Counted from the stretch's first letter, positions 1-7,214 are shown. The stretch: DNA of 11,257 nt from CAYLOC01 sp964385195 (GCA_964385195.1 CAYLOC010000100.1:1-11257), one strand, 5' to 3'. Numbers and translations are program-made. Notes: a model not told the origin generated them from the sequence alone.

Positions 1-1184
1 GCCACCTCGCGGTCGATGGCGTCTGCGGACAGCGCGGAGTCGACGACCATGGCAGCCGCACCCAGCACGCCAGCCTGACTGCCGGTCTTGGAGGTCGCGA
101 TCTGAAGCCGGTGTGCGGCCAGCGGCAGGGTACGCCGGTACACCACCTCGCGGACACCGGCGAGCAGGTACTCCCCGACCGCCGCCATCCTGCCGCCGAG
201 CACGATCACCGAGGGGTTGAGCAGGCTCACGCATGAGGCCAGCACGCCTCCGATGTCGCGGCCGGCCTGGCGTAGCACTCCGATCGCCTCCAGGTCGCCG
301 CCGCGGACCAGCTCGATCACCTGCTCCCCGTCGCCCACGTCCCGGCCGAGCCCACGCAGGCTCTCCGCCAGCGCCGGCGCGGCGGCCACCGCCTCGAGAC
401 AGCCGATGTTGCCGCACCGGCACCGGCGCTCCGCGCCACCGGGCACCTGCACGTGCCCCAGGTCTCCGGCCGTGCCCTGGGCCCCGCGGTTGATCCGCCC
501 GTCGGAGATGATCCCCGCTCCGATCCCCGTGGCGACCTTGACGAACAACAGGTGCTGCACACCCGGCCACCCCACCGTGTGCTCTCCTACCGCCATCACG
601 TTGACGTCGTTGTCGACCAGTACGGCGGTGTCGAACGTCCTTCCGACGTAGGCGGGGATGTCGAACCCGTCCCAGCCCGGCATGATCGGTGGGTTCGTGG
701 GCTTGCCGGTTGCGTACTCGACCGGCCCCGGTACGCCGACGCCTACCCCGGCAAGCGGTGTGTCGCCGACCGTCGTATCCGCCAGCAGCTTCTGCGCCAC
801 CGCCAGCACCCGGTCCAGCACCGGCTCCGGGCCCAGCGCGATGTCCAGCGGCTCGGTCTGCTCGGCCAGCACCGCGCCGCGCAGATCGGTCACCGCGACC
901 GTGGCGTGCGTGGCCCCGAGGTCTGCGGCCACGACCGTACGGGCAGCCGGGTCCAGCGCGAGCCGGGAGGGCGGCCGCCCCCCGCTGGAGGCTGCTTCCC
1001 CGGCGCTGGTCAGCAACCCGGTGCTCAGCAGCGCCTCGACCCGGCTGGCGACGGTGGACCGGGCGAGCCCGGTACGGGCGGCGAGCTCGGACCGGGTGTG
1101 CGGACCGCCGTACCGCAGCAACTGCAACAAGGCACCGGCACCCACGTTCGACGCCCCGGCGGGGGCGGCCTCCACACTCGCCAT
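1..1184 (-). CDS. ROK-family transcriptional regulator (partial, C-terminal end cut by window edge)
   Basis: The minus-strand frame is open from ATG at 1184 to the left edge, giving 394 visible residues; ROK regulators are usually about 390-410 residues, so little is missing. Residues about 13-58 form a winged helix-turn-helix (SELAARTGLARSTVASRVEA is the recognition region). Residues 86-97 (ADLGATHATVAV) are the phosphate-binding DxGxT strand and 191-201 (DNDVNVMAVGE) matches the ROK NDxNxxAxGE motif. The ROK zinc site is complete: H244 in DLGHV, then C255, C257 and C262 in CRCGNIGCLE. In the family such proteins repress sugar operons and are released by a sugar ligand; that this one controls the divergent transporter operon is inferred from position. 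Neither ATG 1184 nor the in-frame GTG at 1220 has a Shine-Dalgarno sequence, so translation may be leaderless; ATG 1184 is preferred because homology-like sequence begins after it. The kinase-like Asp in NDVN is retained, so weak sugar kinase activity cannot be excluded, but the HTH argues for a regulator. Confidence 0.93.
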   Translation of the reverse strand, partial: MASVEAAPAGASNVGAGALLQLLRYGGPHTRSELAARTGLARSTVASRVEALLSTGLLTSAGEAASSGGRPPSRLALDPAARTVVAADLGATHATVAVTDLRGAVLAEQTEPLDIALGPEPVLDRVLAVAQKLLADTTVGDTPLAGVGVGVPGPVEYATGKPTNPPIMPGWDGFDIPAYVGRTFDTAVLVDNDVNVMAVGEHTVGWPGVQHLLFVKVATGIGAGIISDGRINRGAQGTAGDLGHVQVPGGAERRCRCGNIGCLEAVAAAPALAESLRGLGRDVGDGEQVIELVRGGDLEAIGVLRQAGRDIGGVLASCVSLLNPSVIVLGGRMAAVGEYLLAGVREVVYRRTLPLAAHRLQIATSKTGSQAGVLGAAAMVVDSALSADAIDREV

Positions 1185-1291
1185 ACCGATAGTTAACCAT
1201 GCGTATGTGTCCGGACGCACAAGGCAAAGTTGCTGTTGAGTTTTCAACTTCTGCTTGACAACCGACAGAAGTCCGGGCAGAGTCTGCTTCC
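1185..1291. promoter_or_regulatory. Divergent promoter/operator region with overlapping inverted repeats
   Basis: This is the 107-base gap between the ROK regulator and the ABC operon, and it is visibly less GC-rich than its surroundings. Seen directly: AAGTTG (1227-1232) / CAACTT (1245-1250) with a 12-base spacer; an inner GTTGA (1235-1239) / TCAAC (1244-1248); and ACTTCTG (1247-1253) / CAGAAGT (1266-1272), again with a 12-base spacer and straddling the -35 hexamer. A TCCGGA palindrome lies at 1210-1215, with GCGT/ACGC arms at 1201-1204 and 1215-1218. ROK repressors bind inverted repeats near the promoters they control, so one or more of these is probably the operator; which one is inference. 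On the minus strand AACTAT (1194-1189) could be a weak -10 for the regulator. Confidence 0.6.
1255..1283 (+). promoter_or_regulatory. Sigma-70-type promoter of the sugar ABC operon
   Basis: A perfect TTGACA -35 (1255-1260) is followed after 17 bases by CAGAGT (1278-1283), which matches the TATAAT consensus at three positions including the key second A and last T. The predicted transcription start is about 1290-1292, at or beside the A of the first ATG (1292). No Shine-Dalgarno sequence precedes that ATG, which agrees with a leaderless mRNA, a common arrangement in actinobacteria. The inverted repeat ACTTCTG/CAGAAGT brackets the -35, so a protein bound there would block RNA polymerase. Confidence 0.6.
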
Positions 1292-2800
1292 ATGTCGCCG
1301 GATCCACTGCTGGTGATGCACGGCATCGTGAAGGAGTTCCCGGGGGTGCGCGCCCTGGACGGCGTCGACCTGCGCGTCGAGCCCGGCCAGGTGCACTGCC
1401 TGCTGGGCCAGAACGGTGCCGGAAAGTCCACGCTGATCAAGGTCCTCTCCGGCGCCTACAAACCCGACTCCGGCTGGATCGAGTGGGAGGGCCGCACCCT
1501 CGCGATGTCCGGCACCATGGCCGCCGCCCGCGCCGGCATCGGGACCATCTACCAGGAGCTGGACCTCGTCGACGGGCTGAGCGTCGCGGAGAACATCTAC
1601 CTCGGCCACGAGCTCTCCCGTGGTGGGTTCTCCCGCCGCGGGACCGCCGCCACCCGCTGCAAGGAGCTCCTGGCCCGCCTCGGGCACGAGGAGATCCGCC
1701 CCGCCGACGAGGTCGGCCTGCTGTCCATGGCGCAAAAGCAGATCGTCTCCGTGGCCCGCGCCCTGTCGCGACAGACGAAGCTGATCATCATGGACGAGCC
1801 GTCGGCCATCCTCGACCCCGAGGAGGTCGACAGCCTCTTCCGCCTCGTCGCGGACCTCAAGGCATCCGGTGTCGCCGTCATCTACATCTCCCACCGGCTG
1901 GAGGAGATCCAGCGCATCGGCGACCGCATCACGGTGCTCAAGGACGGCCGCACCGTCGCCACCGACCTTCCCGTGAGCGACACGCCGACCCGCCGGCTCA
2001 CCGAGCTGATGACCGGCCGCTCGATCGAGTACGCCTTCCCCGAGCGCACCGGCGTGCCCGAGTCAGCCCCCGTCGTACTTGAGGTGGACAACCTGTCGCG
2101 GGACGGCGAGTTCTCCCCCGTCAGCCTCAACGTGCGCGCCGGGGAGATCGTCGGCCTGGCCGGACTGGTCGGCGCCGGACGGTCCGAGCTGGTCGAGACG
2201 ATCTACGGCGCCCGCCGCGCCGGGACGGGCACGGTGCGAGTCGACGGCCACAAGGTACGCCGGGGCTCGGTGCCCGCCGCGGTCCGCGCCGGCATCGGGC
2301 TGTGCCCGGAGGAGCGCAAGGCGCAAGGGCTGCTGCTGCAGGAACCGGTGTACCGCAACGTCAGTGTGGCGTCGCTGCGGCGGTTCGCCACCGCAGGCTT
2401 CGTACGCCGACGGGAGGAGCGCCGGGAGGCCACCGGCCAGCTCGACGCGGTGCAGCTCGCGACCGGCCACGCCGACCGCGCCGTACGTGACCTGTCCGGC
2501 GGGAACCAGCAGAAGGCCGTCCTGGCCCGCTGGCTGCTGCGCGGATGCCGGGTGCTGCTCCTGGACGAGCCCACCCGCGGAGTCGACGTCGGCGCGCGGT
2601 CGGAGATCTACCAGCTCATCCGGGCGCTCGCCGACAGCGGGGTGGCCATCGTCGTCGTATCCAGCGAGATCGAGGAGGTCCTCGGCCTCGCCGACGAGGT
2701 GCTGGTGATGGCCGACGGCGCTGTCGTCCACCGCGGACCCGCCGGCGACATCGACGAGAACGACGTGCTGGACCTGGTCATGACCGGAGAGGCAGCCTGA
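1292..2800 (+). CDS. Sugar ABC transporter ATP-binding protein, double-domain (RbsA/MglA/XylG family)
   Basis: A 502-residue protein, the usual length for CUT2-class sugar ATPases that carry two nucleotide-binding domains in one chain. It would power import through the permease encoded next. Domain 1: Walker A GQNGAGKST (39-47), Q-loop Q88, signature LSMAQKQ (144-150), Walker B with D168-E169, H-loop H201. Domain 2: degenerate Walker A GLVGAGRSE (291-299, Lys replaced by Arg), canonical signature LSGGNQQK (401-408), Walker B D425-E426, and Ser458 where the H-loop His would be. The degenerate second site is normal for this family, where only one site is thought to hydrolyse ATP efficiently, so it is not damage. 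First gene of the operon; ATG 1292 lacks a ribosome binding site and seems to be leaderless. The exact sugar cannot be read from the ATPase. Confidence 0.95.
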   Translation: MSPDPLLVMHGIVKEFPGVRALDGVDLRVEPGQVHCLLGQNGAGKSTLIKVLSGAYKPDSGWIEWEGRTLAMSGTMAAARAGIGTIYQELDLVDGLSVAENIYLGHELSRGGFSRRGTAATRCKELLARLGHEEIRPADEVGLLSMAQKQIVSVARALSRQTKLIIMDEPSAILDPEEVDSLFRLVADLKASGVAVIYISHRLEEIQRIGDRITVLKDGRTVATDLPVSDTPTRRLTELMTGRSIEYAFPERTGVPESAPVVLEVDNLSRDGEFSPVSLNVRAGEIVGLAGLVGAGRSELVETIYGARRAGTGTVRVDGHKVRRGSVPAAVRAGIGLCPEERKAQGLLLQEPVYRNVSVASLRRFATAGFVRRREERREATGQLDAVQLATGHADRAVRDLSGGNQQKAVLARWLLRGCRVLLLDEPTRGVDVGARSEIYQLIRALADSGVAIVVVSSEIEEVLGLADEVLVMADGAVVHRGPAGDIDENDVLDLVMTGEAA

Positions 2801-2802
2801 CG

Positions 2803-2859
2803 ATGAGCACTGCACGAAACCGCTGGCTGCGCTCGCACTTCCGCGGAGACGCCGGATGA
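2803..2859 (+). CDS. Possible 18-residue micro-ORF coupled to the permease gene
   Basis: Two bases after the ATPase stop codon an ATG opens an 18-codon frame (MSTARNRWLRSHFRGDAG) whose TGA overlaps the permease ATG as ATGA. A good Shine-Dalgarno, GGAGAGG (2786-2792), lies inside the end of the ATPase gene 10 bases upstream. The peptide is basic (four Arg, one His) with no membrane segment or recognisable domain. It may serve to hand ribosomes on to the permease start rather than make a functional peptide; the permease also has its own GGAG (2845-2848). It resembles no family I know, and chance occurrence is possible. Confidence 0.3.
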   Translation: MSTARNRWLRSHFRGDAG

Positions 2860-3887
2860 GCGCAGATCTGGACACCTCGGGCGTCGGCACTCCCCCGCCA
2901 CAGGAGGAGCCACCGGCACCACGACGCCGCTTCCTCGCCACCCCCGCCGGACGGCACACCGGGCTGTTCGTGGCGCTGGTGCTGCTGTGCGTGATCGGCA
3001 TGGTCACCACCCCGGACCGCTTCGGCACCACCTCGAACGCCACCAACATCCTCGCGCTGGCCGCCGTGGCAGGCGTGCTGAGCATCGGACAGACGTTCGT
3101 GATCATCGGCGGCGGCATCGACCTCTCCATCGGGTCACTGGTCGGACTGTGCTCGGTCTGGGCCACCACGCAGGCCACCCAGAACATGGCCGCGGACACG
3201 TCCTGGTGGTTCATGGTCTTCGTCGCGCTGGTGGTCGGCACCGTCGCCGGACTCATCAACGGCGTCCTCATCGCCTACGGCCCGATCGTGCCGTTCATCA
3301 TGACGCTGGCCACCATGGCCGCCGCCAAGGGCCTGGCCGAGGTCATCTCCGGCAAGAAGACCCAGGTCGTGGAGGACCCGTCGCTCCAGCACTTCTTCAA
3401 CGGCCACGTGCTGGGCATCCCGTCCCAGGTGATCGTGTTCGCGCTGGTGGCGGTGGTGGCCTGGATCGTGCTGAACCGTACGACGTTCGGCCGCCGCACC
3501 TACGCCGTCGGCGGCAACCCGGAGGCCGCACGGCTCGCCGGCATCAGCGTCAAGTGGCACTCGGTGCTGCTGTACGTGCTGATGGGGTTCTGCGCCGGCC
3601 TGGCCGCGGTCCTGGTCACCGCCCGTACCACCGCCGGGTCGTCCAACCTCGGCATCGGCTACGAGCTCGACGCCATCGCCGCCGTCGTCATCGGCGGCAC
3701 GCTGCTCACCGGCGGGCGCGGCACGATCGTCGGCACCGTGATCGGCGTACTGATCTTCTCCACGTTGAACAACGTCTTCACGCTCAACAACCTCGACACC
3801 TCCACCCAGGCCGTGGCCAAGGGCGCGATCATCGTCATCGCCGTCCTGCTGCAGCAGCGGGTCGCCCGGACCGAGCTGCGATCGTGA
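2856..3887 (+). CDS. Sugar ABC transporter permease (RbsC/XylH type, BPD_transp_2)
   Basis: A 343-residue integral membrane protein that should form the transport channel with the double-domain ATPase and the binding protein. The N-terminal ~34 residues are Pro/Arg-rich and cytoplasmic, followed by about nine to ten hydrophobic segments (approximately 35-52, 62-85, 90-105, 118-142, 144-165, 190-206, 235-257, 270-285, 288-310, 318-334). Family hallmarks are GGGIDLSIGSLVGL (85-98) and the cytoplasmic coupling loop VGGNPEAARLAGI (218-230) that contacts the ATPase. ATG 2856 is chosen for the GGAG at 2845-2848 (7-base spacing) and the ATGA overlap with the preceding micro-ORF. A single permease gene implies a homodimer, as in ribose transporters. 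Substrate unknown. Confidence 0.94.
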   Translation: MSADLDTSGVGTPPPQEEPPAPRRRFLATPAGRHTGLFVALVLLCVIGMVTTPDRFGTTSNATNILALAAVAGVLSIGQTFVIIGGGIDLSIGSLVGLCSVWATTQATQNMAADTSWWFMVFVALVVGTVAGLINGVLIAYGPIVPFIMTLATMAAAKGLAEVISGKKTQVVEDPSLQHFFNGHVLGIPSQVIVFALVAVVAWIVLNRTTFGRRTYAVGGNPEAARLAGISVKWHSVLLYVLMGFCAGLAAVLVTARTTAGSSNLGIGYELDAIAAVVIGGTLLTGGRGTIVGTVIGVLIFSTLNNVFTLNNLDTSTQAVAKGAIIVIAVLLQQRVARTELRS

Positions 3888-3928
3888 CCCCGCTCCCCTC
3901 CCACTCAGCCCGTACAGAAGGAGAAACC

Positions 3929-5014
3929 ATGTCCGCAGACACCCCCAGCACGTCCGGGTCGCTCCGGCGACGCTCGTTCCTCGCCGGTGGTCTCGCCATC
4001 GGCGGGACCGCCGTCCTGACCGCGTGCACCTCCAACGCCACCGGTGACGACGCCGCAAGCACCACCGCCGCCGCGGCCGCTGACGAGACGACCGCGTCCG
4101 GCAACCCGTCGGGGAAGACGGTCAAGATCGGCTTCTCCGCGCCGGCCGCCGACCACGGGTGGATGGCGGCGATCACCGACAACGCCAAGGACACCTTGAA
4201 GGACCTCCCCGACGTCAAGGCACAGGTGGTCGAGGGCACCAACGACGTCAACCAGCAGATCTCGCAGGTGCAGACGCTGATCAACGCCAAGATGGACGCG
4301 ATCGTGATCCTGCCCTTCGACGGGTCGCAGCTGACCGCCGTGGCCAGGAAGGCCGCCGACGCCGGCATCCTCGTGGTCAACTGCGACCGGATCTTCGACA
4401 ACGACTTCGCCTACCGCACCTACATCGGCGGCGACAACTACGGCATGGGCATGAACGCCGGCACCTACATCGGCAAGCGGTTGAAGGAGAAGGGCGTCCA
4501 GAACCCGGTGATCGCCGAGGTCCAGGGCATCGCCAGCCTGCCGCTGACCCAGCAACGGTCCAAGGGGTTCGCCGACGCGTTGAAGCCGTTCGGCTACAAG
4601 GTCAGCAACCAGGTCGCGGCGGACTTCACCGCGGACAAGGGCAACGCGGTGACCACCAACCTGCTGCAGGCGGCGCCGAAGATCGACGCGCTGTGGAACC
4701 ACGACGACGACCAGGGCGTCGGCGTCCTCGCCGCCATCCAGAGCCAGAACCGCGACGAGTTCTTCATGGTCGGCGGCGCCGGGTCGGCGAACATGATGCG
4801 CCACATCAAGTCCGGTGACTCCGTGGTCGAGGCCGACGTCATCTACCCCTCCACCCAGTCGGCGTCGGCGATCCAGCTCGCCCGGCTGCTGGTGCTCGGC
4901 GAGGGGATGGCGGAGCTGAAGGAGCGGGTCGTGCCCAAGCACCTCACGCTGTTCTCCGCGGTCGTCACCAAGGACAACGTCGACCAGTACCTGCCCTACG
5001 CCTTCGAGTCCTGA
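3929..5014 (+). CDS. Sugar ABC transporter substrate-binding lipoprotein (RbsB-like, Peripla_BP_4)
   Basis: A 361-residue extracytoplasmic binding protein. The N-terminus combines a twin-arginine motif (R14-R15-S-F-L) with a hydrophobic stretch and a lipobox LTAC ending at C33, so the mature protein is probably a lipid-anchored Tat substrate. An Ala/Thr-rich linker (about 34-62) leads to a two-lobed type I periplasmic-binding fold: VKIGFSAP (65-72), the hinge-type stretch DGSQLTAVARKAADAG (131-146) then ILVVNCDR (147-154), and IDALWNHDDDQGVGVLAAI (252-270), which parallels the ribose-binding protein ligand loop. Start chosen from GAAGGAG (3917-3923), five bases before ATG; there is a 41-base gap after the permease with nothing else notable. 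Its stop overlaps the next start as TGATG. It should set the specificity of the importer, but the ligand cannot be deduced. Confidence 0.94.
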   Translation: MSADTPSTSGSLRRRSFLAGGLAIGGTAVLTACTSNATGDDAASTTAAAAADETTASGNPSGKTVKIGFSAPAADHGWMAAITDNAKDTLKDLPDVKAQVVEGTNDVNQQISQVQTLINAKMDAIVILPFDGSQLTAVARKAADAGILVVNCDRIFDNDFAYRTYIGGDNYGMGMNAGTYIGKRLKEKGVQNPVIAEVQGIASLPLTQQRSKGFADALKPFGYKVSNQVAADFTADKGNAVTTNLLQAAPKIDALWNHDDDQGVGVLAAIQSQNRDEFFMVGGAGSANMMRHIKSGDSVVEADVIYPSTQSASAIQLARLLVLGEGMAELKERVVPKHLTLFSAVVTKDNVDQYLPYAFES

Positions 5015-6213
5015 TGGCGGGTGCGGACAAGCCCTCCCTCGGGATCGGGATGGTCGGCTACGCCTTCATGGGCAGGGCCCACTCCCTCGGATGGCGGGAG
5101 GCACCCCGGGTGTACGCCGACCTCCCGCTGCGGCCGGCGATGCGCGCGCTCGTGGGCCGCACCGCCCCCGCCGTACAGGCGGCCGCGGACACCCTCGGCT
5201 GGGACGAGGTGGAGACGGACTACCGGGCACTGCTGGACCGTGCCGACGTCGATCTGGTCGACATCTGCACCCCGGGTGACTCACACGCCGAGATCGCACT
5301 GGCAGCGCTCGCCGCCGGCAAGCACGTGCTCTGCGAGAAGCCGCTGGCGAACTCGGTGGCCGACGCGGAGGCGATGGCCGCGGCCGCGCGGTCCGTGTAC
5401 GCGCAGGGGGTCCGGGCGATGGTGGGGTTCAACTACCGACGCGTCCCCGCGGCGCGCCTGGCCCGCGACCTCGTCGCCGCCGGGCGGCTGGGCACCATCC
5501 GGCACGTCCGTGCGGTCTACCTGCAGGACTGGCTGGTCGACTCAGCGGCGCCGATGGCGTGGCGGTTGCGGAAGGAGGCGGCCGGGAGCGGCGCACTCGG
5601 GGACATCGGGGCGCACGTCGTCGACCTGACCCAGTTCATGCTCGGTGAGCCGGTACGGAGCGTCGCGGCGACCACCGAGACGTTCGTCAAGCACCGGCCG
5701 CTTCCGGACGGGACCGGGGAGACCGGCGAGGTGACCGTGGACGACACCGCGTTGTTCCTCGCCCGCTTCGGCTCCGGCGCGGTAGGCACGTTCGAGGCCA
5801 CGCGGTACGCCGCCGGCCGCAAGAACATGCTGCGGATCGAGCTCAACGGCTCCCGCGGCAGCCTGGTCTTCGACCTGGAGTCGCTGAACGAGCTCGCGTT
5901 CTACGACGCCACCGAACCGGCCGCGACCGCGGGGTTCCGGCGGATCCTGGCCACCGAGCCGAGCCACCCCTACCTCGACGCCTGGTGGCCGGCCGGTCAC
6001 GTGCTGGGGTGGGACCACACGTTCATCCACCAGGCACACGACCTCATCCACGCGATCGCCGACGGCACGGAGATCCACCCGTCCTTCGACGACGGCCTCC
6101 AGGTCCAGCGGGTGCTGGAGGCGGTCGAGACCAGCGCGGAGAAGGCCAGCGGCTGGGCGGAGGTGCCCACGGGCGCCATCGGCGTACACACGCAAAGGAG
6201 CGAAGAGCAATGA
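5014..6213 (+). CDS. Gfo/Idh/MocA family NAD(P)-dependent oxidoreductase
   Basis: A 399-residue sugar/cyclitol dehydrogenase. The N-terminal Rossmann fold begins with GIGMVGYAFMGRAHS (10-24), the dinucleotide-binding loop, and contains the family EKP motif (E108-K109-P110), in which the Lys is catalytic. The C-terminal alpha/beta domain carries GALGDIGAHVVD (193-204); D197 and H201 match the conserved Asp/His pair near the substrate hydroxyl. Members oxidise or reduce sugars, inositols or glycosides at a ring carbon using NAD(H) or NADP(H). The ATG shares its A with the TGA of the binding-protein gene (TGATG) and has no clear Shine-Dalgarno, so it is likely translated by coupling. Being between the transporter and the TIM-barrel isomerase, it probably performs the first intracellular oxidation of the imported compound; that step and substrate are inference. 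Confidence 0.92.
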   Translation: MAGADKPSLGIGMVGYAFMGRAHSLGWREAPRVYADLPLRPAMRALVGRTAPAVQAAADTLGWDEVETDYRALLDRADVDLVDICTPGDSHAEIALAALAAGKHVLCEKPLANSVADAEAMAAAARSVYAQGVRAMVGFNYRRVPAARLARDLVAAGRLGTIRHVRAVYLQDWLVDSAAPMAWRLRKEAAGSGALGDIGAHVVDLTQFMLGEPVRSVAATTETFVKHRPLPDGTGETGEVTVDDTALFLARFGSGAVGTFEATRYAAGRKNMLRIELNGSRGSLVFDLESLNELAFYDATEPAATAGFRRILATEPSHPYLDAWWPAGHVLGWDHTFIHQAHDLIHAIADGTEIHPSFDDGLQVQRVLEAVETSAEKASGWAEVPTGAIGVHTQRSEEQ

Positions 6214-7214
6214 CCAGACCGATCACGCTGTTCACCGGCCAGTGGGCGGACCTGCCGTTCGAGGAGGTCGCGCGCCTGGCCTCCGATTGGGGGTACGACG
6301 GGCTGGAGATCGCCTGCTGGGGCGACCATCTGGACGTGTGGCGGGCGGCCGAGGACGACGCCTACCTGCGGACCCGCCGCGACATCCTGGACAAGTACGG
6401 GCTCGGCGTTTGGGCGATCTCCAACCACCTCAAGGGGCAAGCGGTCTGCGACGACCCGATCGACCAGCGGCACCGCGCGATGCTGCCGGACCGGGTGTGG
6501 GGCGACGGCGATCCCGAAGGGGTGCGGCAGCGGGCCGCAGAGGAGATGAAGCTGACCGCTCGGGCGGCCGCGGCCCTCGGCGTACCGACCGTCTGCGGGT
6601 TCACCGGGTCCTCGATCTGGAAGTACGTCGCGATGTTCCCGCCCGTGCCGCCGGGGCTGATCGACGCCGGCTACCAGGACTTCGCCGACCGGTGGAACCC
6701 GATCCTGGACGTGTTCGAGGAGGTCGGGGTGCGGTTCGCGCTGGAGGTGCACCCCTCGGAGATCGCCTACGACTACTGGACGACGGTGGCCACGCTGGAG
6801 GCGATCGGGCACCGGTCGTCGTTCGGGCTCAACTGGGACCCCAGCCACTTCGTGTGGCAGCAGATGGACCCGGTCGGGTTCTTGTGGGACTTCCGGGACC
6901 GGATCTTCCACGTGGACTGCAAGGACACCCGGATGCGGGTCGGCAACGGCCGCAACTGCCGGATGGGCTCCCACCTGCCGTGGGGCGACCCGCGGCGCGG
7001 ATGGGACTTCGTGTCCACCGGCCGCGGCGACGTGCCGTGGGAGGACTGCTTCCGCACGCTGAACTCGATCGGGTACGACGGTCCGATCTCGGTGGAGTGG
7101 GAGGACGCCGGGATGGACCGGTTGGCCGGCGCCCCGGCCGCCCTGGCCTACGTCCGGGAGCGGCTGTTCGACCCGCCGACGGCATCCTTCGACGCGGCCT
7201 TCGCCCAGTCCTGA
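6210..7214 (+). CDS. Sugar phosphate isomerase/epimerase-like TIM-barrel protein (AP_endonuc_2 / xylose isomerase-like)
   Basis: A 334-residue protein of the xylose-isomerase-like TIM-barrel superfamily, a usual length for this group. Likely divalent metal ligands, by analogy with the superfamily, are E179 (in LEVHPSE), D210 (NWDPSH), H234 (FHVDCKD) and E296 (VEWED); H181, H213 and K238 are also placed as active-site residues. Related enzymes include inosose dehydratases, epimerases and the lyase/hydrolase partners of Gfo/Idh/MocA enzymes that act on 3-keto sugars. Start at ATG 6210 is supported by AAGGAG (6195-6200) with nine bases of spacing and by the ATGA overlap with the oxidoreductase stop; the frame is open further upstream, but that part overlaps the previous gene. 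It is the last gene before a strong hairpin. Isomerase, epimerase, dehydratase or keto-glycoside cleavage are all possible; the sequence does not decide. Confidence 0.9.
   Translation: MTRPITLFTGQWADLPFEEVARLASDWGYDGLEIACWGDHLDVWRAAEDDAYLRTRRDILDKYGLGVWAISNHLKGQAVCDDPIDQRHRAMLPDRVWGDGDPEGVRQRAAEEMKLTARAAAALGVPTVCGFTGSSIWKYVAMFPPVPPGLIDAGYQDFADRWNPILDVFEEVGVRFALEVHPSEIAYDYWTTVATLEAIGHRSSFGLNWDPSHFVWQQMDPVGFLWDFRDRIFHVDCKDTRMRVGNGRNCRMGSHLPWGDPRRGWDFVSTGRGDVPWEDCFRTLNSIGYDGPISVEWEDAGMDRLAGAPAALAYVRERLFDPPTASFDAAFAQS

Noticed and set aside
1219..1228. ACAAGGCAAA shared by the operon promoter region (1219-1228) and the rbfA leader (8664-8673)
   Set aside because: A single shared 10-mer in 11 kb can occur by chance and the flanks do not match; kept only as a note in case a genome search finds more copies.
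217..1239. Several overlapping plus-strand frames in the first 1.2 kb
   Set aside because: All lie antisense to the ROK regulator, whose translation has all family motifs; the plus-strand products are low-complexity Pro/Arg/Ser sequence.
2161..2190. Degenerate second Walker A and missing H-loop His in the ABC ATPase as possible gene damage
   Set aside because: Arg for Lys and Ser for His in the second domain are characteristic of RbsA/MglA-type ATPases.
2987..5014. Long plus-strand frame running through the permease gene into the binding protein, suggesting a fusion
   Set aside because: The first ~300 residues are an out-of-frame reading of the permease (His/Arg-rich). The real binding protein starts at 3929 with a Shine-Dalgarno and signal peptide.
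5985..6209. Start of the isomerase gene 225 bases upstream
   Set aside because: That extension is an out-of-frame reading of the oxidoreductase C-terminus; ATG 6210 has a Shine-Dalgarno and ATGA coupling.
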